Source: an uncultured Oscillospiraceae bacterium (GTDB lineage: Bacteria; Bacillota; Clostridia; Oscillospirales; Oscillospiraceae). From it: a DNA stretch of 36,857 bases. Positions 22,653 through 30,940 of the stretch are shown here, piece after piece (the first letter of the stretch is position 1; the number at the start of each line of letters is the position of its first letter). A program made the translations under genes and the position numbers. The stretch is taken from assembly GCA_947632695.1 (NCBI GenBank), contig CANRQC010000003.1, forward strand, positions 1-36,857, read 5' to 3'. Under the pieces are notes generated by a model that worked only from the letters and a program-made list of their open reading frames with translations, did no database searches and was not told the origin of the DNA.

Positions 22653-22681
22653 AAAATAGCACGTTCCATTTTCACCGTCAA
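22653..22681 (-). promoter_or_regulatory. Promoter of the VanZ-domain gene
   Basis: On the - strand, TTGACG (22676-22681), 17-base spacer and TATTTT (22653-22658), 26 bases before the ATG. Confidence 0.5.
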
Positions 22682-22716
22682 GGGGGTTAAGGGATTCTTA
22701 TAGAAACCTTAAAATT

Positions 22717-22755
22717 CTTAAAAATCAAAGCCGCGGACCTGTTTTAGTCCGCGGC
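22717..22755 (-). terminator. Terminator of the pseudouridine synthase gene
   Basis: Stem GCCGCGGAC / GTCCGCGGC (22730-22738 with 22747-22755) overlaps the last codons and stop; on the - strand it is followed by TTTGATTTTTAAG. Confidence 0.75.
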
Positions 22756-23439
22756 CAGCTCTTCGATTTCTTCCTCTGTCAGCTCCCGGAAGCCGCCTCT
22801 GGGCAGGTCCCCCAGGGTGAGAAACCCCTCCTGCCGCCGTTCCAGATAGGTCACCGGCAGGCCCTGGGCGGCCAGCATCCGGCGGACCTGATGATACTTC
22901 CCCTCCCGGAGGATCACCAGGCTCTCCCCGGGGCCCAGGGGTCGAAGCACGGCGGGCAGGCACTTGGTCCCGTCCCCCAGGACCAGCCCGGAGGCGAAGG
23001 CGTCCACATCCGCCGGACCCGCCGCACCCTCGTGCCGGGCATAGTACACCTTCTCCACCCCCCGCCGGGGAGAGATGAGCCGGTGGAGCAGCTCCCCGTC
23101 GTCGGTCAGGAGCAGCAACCCTTCGGTGGCCTTGTCCAGACGGCCCACGGGATTTAAGTCCCGGTGTTTTTCCGGCAGCAGGTCCAGAACGGTGGGGGCG
23201 CTCCGGTCCTGGGTGGCGGTGAGATACCCCGCCGGCTTGTTCAGCAGAACTACCCGCCGTCCCCTTTTCCCCAGCGCCGCCCCGGAGAGGGTGATTATTT
23301 GGGCGGCAGGGTCGATCTTCCGCCCACCGTCGGTCTCCGGCACGCCGTCCACCGCCGCCTGGCCCGCCTTTAAAAGCTGCCGCACCTGGCTTCGGGACAG
23401 CCCGCTGGCCTGAGAGAGAAATTTATCCAGCCGTTCCAT
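22744..23439 (-). CDS. rsuA: 16S rRNA pseudouridine synthase, RsuA family
   Basis: 231 aa, the usual RsuA/RluB length. Residues 1-60 are an S4 RNA-binding domain (LDKFLSQASGLSRSQVRQLLKAGQ... without long tail). The catalytic domain has the family motif VGRLDKATEGLLLLTDDGEL with the catalytic Asp, and KVYYARHEG. RsuA converts U516 in helix 18 of 16S rRNA to pseudouridine; RluB-type 23S modification is the alternative, and the compact C-terminus speaks for RsuA. It stands alone, ending at its own terminator. Confidence 0.88.
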   Translation of the reverse strand: MERLDKFLSQASGLSRSQVRQLLKAGQAAVDGVPETDGGRKIDPAAQIITLSGAALGKRGRRVVLLNKPAGYLTATQDRSAPTVLDLLPEKHRDLNPVGRLDKATEGLLLLTDDGELLHRLISPRRGVEKVYYARHEGAAGPADVDAFASGLVLGDGTKCLPAVLRPLGPGESLVILREGKYHQVRRMLAAQGLPVTYLERRQEGFLTLGDLPRGGFRELTEEEIEELAAD

Positions 23440-23519
23440 ATTGCCTCCAATATTCCGGTTCTATCCTCCGGGACAAGGGAATAGGCTTAACTGCCAATTC
23501 AAAACAGGAGGGATGAACT

Positions 23520-24062
23520 ATGATGGTAATGACCGCGAAGGTCGATAAGAAAAAGATCGCCCTGATCCTGACGGCAGTGGCGGTGGTGATTGTGGCGCTG
23601 GTGCTGTTCCTGCGGAGCGGGGATTCCTCGGCCCCTACGGCGGCGCCCTCGGTGGCCACCAACGACGGGCGGGTCAAGTTCCTGACGAGCTTCGGCTGGG
23701 ACGTGGCCAACTCCCCGGTGGAGAGCAGTCAGGTCCGGATCCCCAAGGAGCCCACGGAGGTATTTGAGCGCTACAACGCCCTGCAAAAGAGCCAGGGCTA
23801 CGATCTGAGCCAGTTTGCCGGGAAAACGGTGATGCGCTACGTCTATAAGATCAACAACTATCCCGGCGCCACGGATCCGGTCTACGCCACTGTGCTGGTC
23901 TACAAGGATCAGATCATCGGCGGGGACGTGACGGACACCGCCGCCAAGGGCGTGATCCGGGGCTTCCAGATGCCCCAGAATATCCCCGCGGCCTCCCAGC
24001 CCACCAAGCCCACCGCTCAGGAGCCTGCCCCGTCCCAGGGGACCGTGCCGCCCTCCACCTGA
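23520..24062 (+). CDS. Membrane-anchored DUF4830-like protein
   Basis: 180 aa, ATG at 23520 behind ACAGGAGGG. A single N-terminal span (about residues 12-32) is followed by a linker rich in A, P, S and T and a globular domain (about 50-150: FLTSFGWDVANSPVESSQVRIP, FERYNALQKSQGYDLSQFAGK, VMRYVYKINNYPG). This pattern matches DUF4830, common in Clostridia and of unknown function. The tail (about 155-180) is Pro/Thr/Gln-rich. It probably sits on the outer face of the membrane. Its own terminator follows at 24071. Confidence 0.8.
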   Translation: MMVMTAKVDKKKIALILTAVAVVIVALVLFLRSGDSSAPTAAPSVATNDGRVKFLTSFGWDVANSPVESSQVRIPKEPTEVFERYNALQKSQGYDLSQFAGKTVMRYVYKINNYPGATDPVYATVLVYKDQIIGGDVTDTAAKGVIRGFQMPQNIPAASQPTKPTAQEPAPSQGTVPPST

Positions 24063-24070
24063 CGCCTCCC

Positions 24071-24097
24071 GCTCCCGGCTCCGCCGGGAGCTTCTTT
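24071..24097 (+). terminator. Terminator after the DUF4830-like gene
   Basis: Stem GCTCCCGG / CCGGGAGC around CTCCG, followed by TTCTTTG, 8 bases after the stop. Confidence 0.75.
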
Positions 24098-24101
24098 GCT
24101 G

Positions 24102-24130
24102 TTGACAATCCGGCAGATGCGTGGTATGCT
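24102..24130 (+). promoter_or_regulatory. Promoter of the riboswitch-ribU transcript
   Basis: TTGACA (24102-24107), 17-base spacer, TATGCT (24125-24130), with the riboswitch starting about 19 bases on. Confidence 0.8.
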
Positions 24131-24148
24131 ATAAGAAATGAATCAGGT

Positions 24149-24290
24149 GTCTTCAGGGCAGGGTGAAAATCCCGACCGGCGGTACAGTCCGCGAGCGCTC
24201 CGGCGCAGAATCGGTGCAACTCCGATACCGACAGTGAGGGCAGTCCAGCCGCTTTGGCGGCGGGCTCCGAGTCTGGATGGAAGAAGATGC
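24149..24290 (+). ncRNA. FMN riboswitch (RFN element)
   Basis: The conserved RFN blocks are present in order: CTTCAGGGCAGGGTGAAA, ATCCCGACCGGCGGT, AGTCCGCGAG, GGTGCAACTCC, ATACCGACAGT and the closing AGTCTGGATGGAAGAAGA. The ends pair to close P1. FMN binding should favour the terminator at 24315 and lower riboflavin uptake by RibU. Confidence 0.95.
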
Positions 24291-24314
24291 GTGGCGGGAC
24301 CACGTTTATTTTCG

Positions 24315-24345
24315 CGCCCTGGGGTTCTCCCCGGGGCGTATTTTT
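24315..24345 (+). terminator. Riboswitch-controlled terminator
   Basis: 10-bp stem (24315-24324 with 24329-24338, one G-T pair), TTCT loop, then TATTTTT, between the aptamer and ribU. It is the expression platform of the FMN switch. Confidence 0.85.
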
Positions 24346-24365
24346 GATTTACGAGGTGTTTCAAA

Positions 24366-25094
24366 ATGTTGGAAAATTTGCGGACTCTTTGGACCCAGGT
24401 CCAGGCCAATCTGGCGTTTTTGGGGATGTGTGTGCTGATCTGCGCCGCCCTGGGCCTGGCGGCCTGGCTGGCGGAGCGGTATCTGCCGGGAAGGCGGACG
24501 ATCTCCGCCACCCGGCGGGCGGCCATCGTGGCGGTCTGCGCCGCGCTGGCGGCGCTGTTGCAGCTGTGGGATTTCCCGCTCCCGTTCCTGGCGCCGGATT
24601 TTTACAAGGTGGACTTTTCCGAGGTGCCGCTGATGCTCTGCGGGATGTACATCGGCCCCACCGCCGTGGTGGTGGGGGAAGCGGTCAAGACCCTGCTGAA
24701 GCTGCTCCTCAAGGGCACCAGCACCGCCTTTGTGGGGGAATTTGCCAATTTTGTGGTGGGCTGCGCCTACGCCCTGCCGGCGGCTGTCGTCTACCAGGTG
24801 GCCCATACCCGGAAGGGGGCCTACTGGGGCCTGGCCCTGGGCACGGCGGTGATGACGGTGTTTGGGAGCCTGTTCAACGCCTTTTTCCTGCTGCCCAAAT
24901 TCGCGGAGCTCTACGGGATGCCCCTGGACGCCATTTTGGCCATGGGCACGGCCATCAATCCGGCCATTACCGGCCTGGGCAGCTTTGTGGCCCTGGCGGT
25001 GGCGCCGCTGAATTTCCTCAAGGGGCTGGTGGTGTCCTTGCTGACGGCGCTGCTGTATAAAAAGGTGGCCCGGCCCCTGTTTGGGAAGGAATGA
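24366..25094 (+). CDS. ribU: Riboflavin ECF transporter S component RibU
   Basis: 242 aa, ATG at 24366 with GAGGTG eight bases upstream. It is an integral membrane protein with about six spans. It has the RibU signature near FYKVDFSEVPLMLCGMYIGP (the substrate-facing region) and a following ALVEFANF-like segment (VGEFANFVVG). RibU binds riboflavin and works with the shared EcfAA'T energising module encoded elsewhere. The FMN riboswitch directly upstream confirms the substrate. The N-terminus is longer than in many RibU proteins, with an additional span at about 15-38. Confidence 0.93.
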   Translation: MLENLRTLWTQVQANLAFLGMCVLICAALGLAAWLAERYLPGRRTISATRRAAIVAVCAALAALLQLWDFPLPFLAPDFYKVDFSEVPLMLCGMYIGPTAVVVGEAVKTLLKLLLKGTSTAFVGEFANFVVGCAYALPAAVVYQVAHTRKGAYWGLALGTAVMTVFGSLFNAFFLLPKFAELYGMPLDAILAMGTAINPAITGLGSFVALAVAPLNFLKGLVVSLLTALLYKKVARPLFGKE

Positions 25095-25227
25095 CCCTCC
25101 GCGCCCCGGATGCCGCCGGATTTAAGACCATTCTAGCATAATTCCCCCACCGCCGTCAACCTTTGGAAATATTCCCGATCTTTTTTTGAAAAGATGTGCT
25201 ACAATATAAAAAAAGGGGGAATGGACT

Positions 25228-26220
25228 GTGCCGCTGAACATTGTCCGCAACGACATCACCAAAATGAAGGTGGACGCCATCGTGAACGCCGCCAATCCCA
25301 GCTTGCTGGGCGGCGGAGGCGTGGACGGGGCCATCCACCGGGCGGCGGGGCCGGAGCTGCTGGAGGAGTGCCGAAGCCTAGGCGGCTGCGAGACCGGTTC
25401 CGCGAAAATCACCGGCGCTTACCGCCTGCCCTGCAAATATGTGATCCATACCGTGGGCCCTGTGTGGCACGGCGGCTTTTTTGGGGAGCGGAAGCTGCTA
25501 TCGTCCTGCTACCGGGAGAGCCTGGATCTGGCCCTGGACGCGGGCTGCGAGAGCGTGGCCTTTCCGCTGATCTCCGCGGGGGCCTACGGCTATCCCAGGG
25601 ACCGGGCCCTGGACGTGGCGGTGGAAACCATCGGGGCGTTTCTAAGGGATCATGAAATGACGGTGTACCTGGTGGTCTTCGACCGGGCCTCCTTCCGGAT
25701 CGGGGAGCGGCGGTTCCAGGCCATTGAGAGCTACATTGACGATCACTATGTGGATCTGCGCCTGGACAAGACCAGAAGAGACCAGAGCGTGGGCTTCCCC
25801 CCGCCGCTGGCGGCGGCGCCAATGGCCTATACCCAGGAATGCGCCGCCCCCGGGAATCTCCGGGAGGCGCTGGCCATGATCGACGAGAGCTTTTCCGAGA
25901 TGCTCCTGCGGAAAATCGACGAGAAGGGCATGACCGACGCCCAGTGCTACAAAAAGGCCAACATCGACCGGAAGCTCTTTTCCAAGATCCGCTCGGACCG
26001 GCTCTATAAACCCAGCAAGCCCACGGCTCTGGCCTTTGCCATCGCCTTGGAGCTGCCCTTGGGGGAGACTCGGGAGCTGCTGGAAAAGGCGGGCTTCGCC
26101 CTGTCCCACAGCAGCAAATTTGACATCATCGTGGAGTACTTTATTCGCCAGGGCAACTACAATATCTATGAGATCAACGAGGCCCTCTTCGCCTTCGATC
26201 AAAGTCTGCTTGGAAATTAA
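25228..26220 (+). CDS. Macro-domain protein with HTH-like C-terminal domain
   Basis: 330 aa from the GTG at 25228 (AAAGGGGGA upstream). Residues 1-150 are a macro domain: [27 protein letters not shown], the ADP-ribose pocket loop with the catalytic-type Asn pair, and [11 protein letters not shown]. It resembles YmdB/TARG-type deacetylases and ADP-ribosyl hydrolases. Residues about 225-330 ([30 protein letters not shown]...) look like a divergent HTH seen as an added domain in Clostridia. Such a fusion may couple ADP-ribose or OAADPR sensing to nucleic acid or protein binding. The VWA gene follows after a strong hairpin. Confidence 0.85.
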   Translation: MPLNIVRNDITKMKVDAIVNAANPSLLGGGGVDGAIHRAAGPELLEECRSLGGCETGSAKITGAYRLPCKYVIHTVGPVWHGGFFGERKLLSSCYRESLDLALDAGCESVAFPLISAGAYGYPRDRALDVAVETIGAFLRDHEMTVYLVVFDRASFRIGERRFQAIESYIDDHYVDLRLDKTRRDQSVGFPPPLAAAPMAYTQECAAPGNLREALAMIDESFSEMLLRKIDEKGMTDAQCYKKANIDRKLFSKIRSDRLYKPSKPTALAFAIALELPLGETRELLEKAGFALSHSSKFDIIVEYFIRQGNYNIYEINEALFAFDQSLLGN

Positions 26221-26260
26221 ATGTCGCCTGCCAGGCGACCACTTCTTGAAAAACGGAAGG

Positions 26261-26302
26261 TATAATGTGGCTGTAAGAACCAAACAGCCACATTATATTT
26301 TT
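26261..26302 (+). terminator. Strong hairpin between macro-domain and VWA genes
   Basis: Perfect 14-bp stem (26261-26274 with 26284-26297), 9-base loop, then TTTTT that runs into the AAGGAGGA ribosome site of the VWA gene. It would end the macro transcript or act as an attenuator for the next gene. A smaller hairpin GTCGCC/GGCGAC lies at about 26223-26239. Confidence 0.7.
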
Positions 26303-26317
26303 AAGGAGGAATTTCCA

Positions 26318-26968
26318 ATGAAAAAGAATTTGACGGAGCTGGTATTCATCCTGGACCGGAGCGGGTCCATGGCCGGTCTGGAGTCGGACACCATCGGCGG
26401 CTTCAATGGGATGCTGGAGAAGCAGCGGCGGGAGCCGGGGGCGGCCCTGGTCTCCACGGTGCTGTTCGACAATGTAAGTCAGGTCCTCCACGACCGGGTC
26501 CCGCTTAGCAAGGTGGCCCCTCTGACGGACCGGGACTACACCGTTCGGGGCTGCACCGCCCTGCTGGACGCCATCGGCGGGGCCATCCATCACATCGGCA
26601 ACATCCACAAGTATGCCCGGCCCGAGGACGTGCCGGAACACACCCTGTTCATCATCACCACCGACGGCATGGAAAACGCCAGCCGGCAGTATACCGGCGA
26701 CCGGGTCCGGGCCATGATCCAGCGGCAGAAGGAAAAATATGGGTGGGAATTTCTGTTCCTGGGGGCCAACATCGACGCGGTCCAGACGGCGGGCCGGTTC
26801 GGCATCGGCGCGGACCGGGCGGTGAACTACCACGCCGACAGCCGGGGCACCCGGCTCAACTATCAGGTCCTCAGCGACGCCATTGGCGCGGTCCGGGCCT
26901 CCCAGCCCTTGAGCGCCGGCTGGAAGCAGCGGATCGAGCAGGACTATGAGGAAAGGAAGAAGAAATAA
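26318..26968 (+). CDS. VWA-domain protein
   Basis: 216 aa from the ATG at 26318, seven bases after AAGGAGGA; a longer frame overlapping the macro gene is rejected. The MIDAS metal site is complete: DRSGSMAG (residues 12-19), a Thr in RGCTALLDAIG, and TTDGMENAS. There is no signal peptide or span, so it is cytoplasmic. VWA proteins usually mediate metal-dependent protein contacts. The pairing with a macro-domain gene suggests a linked ADP-ribose-related process, but the exact role is unknown. A terminator follows at 27018. Confidence 0.85.
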   Translation: MKKNLTELVFILDRSGSMAGLESDTIGGFNGMLEKQRREPGAALVSTVLFDNVSQVLHDRVPLSKVAPLTDRDYTVRGCTALLDAIGGAIHHIGNIHKYARPEDVPEHTLFIITTDGMENASRQYTGDRVRAMIQRQKEKYGWEFLFLGANIDAVQTAGRFGIGADRAVNYHADSRGTRLNYQVLSDAIGAVRASQPLSAGWKQRIEQDYEERKKK

Positions 26969-27017
26969 AGAAAGCGCCGGCCCCCTTCGTGGATCGCTTC
27001 CGGTGGCCGGCAGTATT

Positions 27018-27058
27018 CGAGGCTGGTCTGACAGAGCCATACCAGCCTCGGACTTTTT
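27018..27058 (+). terminator. Terminator after the VWA gene
   Basis: Stem CGAGGCTGGT / ACCAGCCTCG (27018-27027 with 27041-27050), 13-base loop, then GACTTTTTT. Confidence 0.8.
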
Positions 27059-27094
27059 TAACAAAACGGAAAGGAGCGGTCTTCCAGCGGCCCT

Positions 27095-27781
27095 TTACGG
27101 CACCCAGGGCCCCTGGGGAGGACGGGTAGACTCCCAGGTGGGGGGTTGAGGCGTCCAGGTGGGCTGGGGCGGGATCTGATCTTGCCGGGGCGGCATTCCC
27201 AGGTCCTTATTCCGCAGGGCAAACAGCAGGAACGGCTCGGTGACGCGCAGGAAAATGCTCAGCAGCAAAAAGACCACCGCGCTGCCGGGATCGCAGGAGC
27301 GATAGATGTCGTACAGGCAGAAATACTGGATGATGGTCAGGGGAATGCTCAGGCACAGATCCAGCAGGATCGAGCCGCTCATGCTGAGCACCGGGCCCAA
27401 AAGCAGATTCAGGGTCTGCTCCTCGGTCATGTTCATGGGCGGGTTCAGGGCGAAGCCGATCACGGCCCCCATGGCCCGCGCAGCCTGGAAGCTGACCGCA
27501 AGCTCCAGCACATGCTGCAAAATGCTCAGCACCAGCAGGGCCTTGCGCTTGTTGCGGATCTGGCCCTGAACCACATACTGGTATTGATCGGAGATGCAGC
27601 CCCACATCCATGCCCAGCCGATGGGCAGCCAGGCCAGCCAGGGATGGTTGACGCCCCGCCGCCGGGCGATGGTTTGGACCGCCAGCGCTTCCAGCACATA
27701 GGTCAGGATCAAGAAGCCCAGGGCCAGCAAGATTGACGGCAAATACAAAAGCGCGGCCACAGTATCGACAGCAGGTTCCAT
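27095..27781 (-). CDS. Multi-span membrane protein of unknown function
   Basis: 228 aa from the ATG at 27781 with GGAGGC seven bases upstream. There are about five spans: about 10-32, 45-62 (with GVNHPWLAWLPIGWAWMWG), 80-112, 128-152 and 160-185. The C-terminus is a Pro-rich, Trp-containing tail (PQPTWTPQPPTW) of about 35 residues. The second segment is like that in small integral membrane proteins of Clostridia whose role is not known. It is convergent with the VWA gene and stands alone. Confidence 0.7.
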   Translation of the reverse strand: MEPAVDTVAALLYLPSILLALGFLILTYVLEALAVQTIARRRGVNHPWLAWLPIGWAWMWGCISDQYQYVVQGQIRNKRKALLVLSILQHVLELAVSFQAARAMGAVIGFALNPPMNMTEEQTLNLLLGPVLSMSGSILLDLCLSIPLTIIQYFCLYDIYRSCDPGSAVVFLLLSIFLRVTEPFLLFALRNKDLGMPPRQDQIPPQPTWTPQPPTWESTRPPQGPWVP

Positions 27782-27970
27782 AGGCAATGCCTCCTTTTTT
27801 CTTTTTCGCAGCTCTAGTATACCACTTTATTTCCAAAAAAGCAAGGGGACCGGGGCGGGGGAGGGGCAATCTGACCGATAAAAAACCTTCATTTTCAAGG
27901 CGGCCCAAAAGGACTTGGGATATTTCCATAAAAAAGCCCTGAGATTTTGCAATAAAATGTCAAAAGGTAC

Positions 27971-27999
27971 TTGCAAAATGCGCAAAAGCCGTGTATAAT
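27971..27999 (+). promoter_or_regulatory. Promoter of the PucR/CdaR-type regulator
   Basis: TTGCAA (27971-27976), 17-base spacer and TATAAT (27994-27999), 60 bases before the ATG. No gene is seen in 27782-28059. Confidence 0.75.
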
Positions 28000-28059
28000 A
28001 GTTACGGAATTTTGTGGAATCCGTTTTTGTGCAGATTTAAAGATGGGGGCTTGTATCAT

Positions 28060-29148
28060 ATGTCCAACAGTGTGTTTCAGAGCGTGATTTTGCAGCTCAA
28101 GGACGTGACGGACCGGGTATTCGGCGTCATCGATACGGAGGGGTATGTGATCTCCTCCACAGATACCATGCTTCTGGGGGAGCGTTGGGCGGACTGCGCC
28201 CTGAAGGCCTCCGCGGCTGGCGAGGGGATCGTCACCTACCACCAGAAGGCGTTCAAGGCCATTCTGAACAGTTCCAATTACTTTGAGTACGCCGTGTTCT
28301 GCACCGGGGACGACGAAACCGCCAAGTCCTTCTGCGCCATGGCCCACATCGCCCTGAACGAGGCCAAGACCTTCTATGAGGAGAAGCACGACCGGGGCAC
28401 CTTCGTGAAAAACATCATCATGGACAATATCCTGCCCGGCGACATTTATATCCGGGCCAAGGAGCTGCACTTCTCCACGGACACTCCTCGGGCGGTATTT
28501 CTGGTGCGGCAGGTGGGCCACGCGGAGGTGACGGCGGTGGATGTGCTGACCGGTCTGTTCCCCGACCGGACCCAGGACTTTGTGCTGAGCATCAACGAGA
28601 CAGACATCGCCGTGGTGAAGCAGATCAGCCCAGGCACTCCCGACGGGGAGCTGGAGCGGCTGGCCAAGACCATGGAGGACACCCTGAAAAACGATCTGTA
28701 CGTCAAGACGGTGATCGGCATCGGCACCGTGGCGGAGCATCTGCGGGAGCTGGCGGATTCCTATAAGGAGGCCCAGACCGCCATCGACGTAGGCAAGGTC
28801 TTCGACACGGAAAAGTCCATCATCAACTATGAGAACCTGGGTATCGGCCGGCTGATCTACCAGCTGCCCACCACGCTGTGCGAGATCTTCCTGTCCGAGA
28901 TCTTCAAGAAGAGCGCCATCGACTCCCTGGACCAGGAGACGCTGTTCACCATCAACAAGTTCTTTGAGAACAACCTGAACGTCTCCGAGACCTCCCGGAA
29001 GCTGTTCGTCCACCGGAACACCCTGGTGTACCGCCTGGAGAAGATCAAGAAGCTGACGGGCCTGGACCTGCGGCAGTTCGACCACGCCATCGTCTTTAAG
29101 GTGGCGCTGATGGTCCGCAAATACCTGGCGTCAAGGGAAAATCGATAA
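28060..29148 (+). CDS. PucR/CdaR-family transcriptional regulator
   Basis: 362 aa from the ATG at 28060 with a weak GATGGGGG site. The N-terminus (about 1-120) is an unassigned sensor region; the middle (about 125-265) resembles the GGDEF-like part of CdaR proteins; the C-terminus ends in the PucR-type HTH (about 300-355): FFENNLNVSETSRKLFVHRN and TLVYRLEKIKKLTGLD. This family controls uptake and use of small molecules such as sugar diacids and purines in other bacteria. The neighbours are cell-division genes under a separate promoter, so the target is unknown. Confidence 0.82.
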   Translation: MSNSVFQSVILQLKDVTDRVFGVIDTEGYVISSTDTMLLGERWADCALKASAAGEGIVTYHQKAFKAILNSSNYFEYAVFCTGDDETAKSFCAMAHIALNEAKTFYEEKHDRGTFVKNIIMDNILPGDIYIRAKELHFSTDTPRAVFLVRQVGHAEVTAVDVLTGLFPDRTQDFVLSINETDIAVVKQISPGTPDGELERLAKTMEDTLKNDLYVKTVIGIGTVAEHLRELADSYKEAQTAIDVGKVFDTEKSIINYENLGIGRLIYQLPTTLCEIFLSEIFKKSAIDSLDQETLFTINKFFENNLNVSETSRKLFVHRNTLVYRLEKIKKLTGLDLRQFDHAIVFKVALMVRKYLASRENR

Positions 29149-29154
29149 AAATAC

Positions 29155-29188
29155 CGGCGGGAAAGGGAGGCCTTTCCCGCCGATTTTT
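29155..29188 (+). terminator. Terminator after the PucR/CdaR-type gene
   Basis: Perfect 12-bp stem (29155-29166 with 29171-29182), GAGG loop, then ATTTTT. Confidence 0.88.
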
Positions 29189-29300
29189 GCGGTGCCGGGG
29201 GCGGAGCGCGAAGGGCGACGGGAAGCGGGACCTTTCGCCGGAGCGCCCCCGGTTCCACCTTTTCCCACGCAAAATATCGGTTTTTTTGGTGGATTTGCTA

Positions 29301-29329
29301 TTGACAGGTCATTTACAATGTGTTACAAT
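29301..29329 (+). promoter_or_regulatory. Promoter of the ftsEX operon
   Basis: TTGACA (29301-29306), 17-base spacer and TACAAT (29324-29329), 32 bases before the ftsE ATG. Confidence 0.85.
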
Positions 29330-29361
29330 TTGGTTACATCAATTTGGGAGCGAATATACAT

Positions 29362-30051
29362 ATGATTGCCTTTACCGATGTTGAAAAGTCCTACACCGTG
29401 GGGACCAAGGCCCTGCGGGGGATTTCCTTACAGATCGAGGACGGGGAATTTGCCTTCCTGGTGGGCCCCTCCGGCTCCGGCAAATCCACCATTATCAAGC
29501 TGATTACCGGCGAGCTGAAGCCTACCGCCGGCTCTGTTCATGTCAACGGGTACTCTCTGGAGCGGATCCGCAAGCGGGAGATCCCCTACCTGCGCCGGAC
29601 CCTGGGGGTGGTGTTCCAGGATTTCCGGCTGATCGGCACCAAGACGGTTTACGACAACGTGGCCTTCGCCATGCGGGTCATCGGCGCCCGGGAGAAGGAG
29701 ATCAAGGAGCGGGTGCCCTATGTGCTGGATCTGGTGGGGCTGGAGAGCAAGAGCCGCCGCCACCCCGGGGAGCTGTCCGGCGGCGAGCAGCAGCGGCTGG
29801 CCATCGCCCGGGCCCTGGTGAACAACCCCTCAACCATCATCGCCGACGAGCCCACCGGCAACCTGGACCCCGCCCGGTCCTATGAGATCATGCTCCTGCT
29901 GCAGGAGATCAACAATCTGGGCAACACCATGCTGGTGGTCACCCATGAGCACGATCTGGTGGAGCAGTTCTCCAAGCGGGTCATTGCCATCAACGAGGGC
30001 CTAGTCATCAGCGACGGAATGGATGGGTATTACGACTATGAAAATCAATAA
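29362..30051 (+). CDS. ftsE: FtsE cell-division ABC ATPase
   Basis: 229 aa from the ATG at 29362; an earlier start would lie inside the promoter. It has Walker [10 protein letters not shown] (about residues 36-44), Q-loop VFQDFRLI (typical of FtsE), signature [15 protein letters not shown], Walker [12 protein letters not shown] and the H-loop in VTHEHD. FtsE drives conformational change in FtsX, which switches on murein hydrolases outside the cell. It overlaps ftsX by 14 bases. Confidence 0.95.
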   Translation: MIAFTDVEKSYTVGTKALRGISLQIEDGEFAFLVGPSGSGKSTIIKLITGELKPTAGSVHVNGYSLERIRKREIPYLRRTLGVVFQDFRLIGTKTVYDNVAFAMRVIGAREKEIKERVPYVLDLVGLESKSRRHPGELSGGEQQRLAIARALVNNPSTIIADEPTGNLDPARSYEIMLLLQEINNLGNTMLVVTHEHDLVEQFSKRVIAINEGLVISDGMDGYYDYENQ

Positions 30052-30928
30052 CTTAGGATATCTGCTGGTAGAGGGCATCAAGGGCATTTTCCTCCGGGGC
30101 TTTATGTCCTTCGCCGCCGTGTGCGTCACGGTGGCCTGCCTGCTGATCGTGGGCAGCTTTTCCAGCCTGATTTATAACGTGAACATCATGGTGGAGGATC
30201 TGAACAAGACCAACGAGATCATGGTGTATGTGGACAGCGAGCTGTCCGAGGCGGAGGCCCGCAGCGTGGGCACCGAGCTGAACCGGATCGACAACGTCCT
30301 GCAGGCCACCTTCGTGTCCCGGGACGTGGCTCTGGCGGAATTTATCGCCGACCATGCCGACGAGGCCGAGGCCTTCAGCGGCGTGGAGCCGGAGACCCTG
30401 CGCCATCGCTTCGTGGTGACTCTGGAGGACAACTCCAAAATGGAGCAGACCGACGAGCTGATCCAGCAGATCCCCGGCGTTGCCAAGACCAGCGCCGCCT
30501 ATGAGCTGGCGGAGGGCTTTACCACCTTGCAGCGGGTACTGCACATCGCCTCTATCGCGGTGATCGCGGTGCTGCTGCTGGTGTCGCTGCTGATTATTTC
30601 CAACACCGTCAAGCTGGCCATGTACGACCGGCGGGACGAGATCGCCATTATGAAAATGGTGGGCGCCACCAACGGCTTTATCCGTCTGCCCTTCGTGGTG
30701 GAGGGCTTCTTCCTGGGCATGATCGGCGCGGCGGTGGCCTTTGGCCTGGAGTGGCTGATGTACGACGCCCTGGTGGAGCAGCTGGAATCGGTGGATTCCC
30801 TGAACCTGCTGAACTTCGTGCCCTTCAGCGAGCTGCTGGTGCCCATGGTGGCCACCTTTGCGGCGGCGGGCGCGTTCGTGGGCATTGTGGGCAGCTGGAC
30901 CTCCATCCGGAAGTTCATGGATGTGTAA
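30038..30928 (+). CDS. ftsX: FtsX cell-division membrane protein
   Basis: 296 aa from the ATG at 30038, inside the end of ftsE. Spans: one at about 22-45, then three at about 170-195, 220-245 and 268-288. The outside loop between the first and second (about 50-165) is the FtsX extracellular domain that contacts hydrolases. The motif MKMVGATNGFIRLPFVVEG is typical of FtsX. The hydrolase genes follow directly, which supports direct FtsEX control over them. Confidence 0.95.
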   Translation: MKINNLGYLLVEGIKGIFLRGFMSFAAVCVTVACLLIVGSFSSLIYNVNIMVEDLNKTNEIMVYVDSELSEAEARSVGTELNRIDNVLQATFVSRDVALAEFIADHADEAEAFSGVEPETLRHRFVVTLEDNSKMEQTDELIQQIPGVAKTSAAYELAEGFTTLQRVLHIASIAVIAVLLLVSLLIISNTVKLAMYDRRDEIAIMKMVGATNGFIRLPFVVEGFFLGMIGAAVAFGLEWLMYDALVEQLESVDSLNLLNFVPFSELLVPMVATFAAAGAFVGIVGSWTSIRKFMDV

Positions 30929-30940
30929 CGGAGGCGCGGG

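Noticed and set aside
25177-25195. AT-rich inverted repeat ATCTTTT-TTTG-AAAAGAT as ribU terminator
   Set aside because: The stem is only weak A-T pairs and lies 80 bases after the gene; not enough to call.
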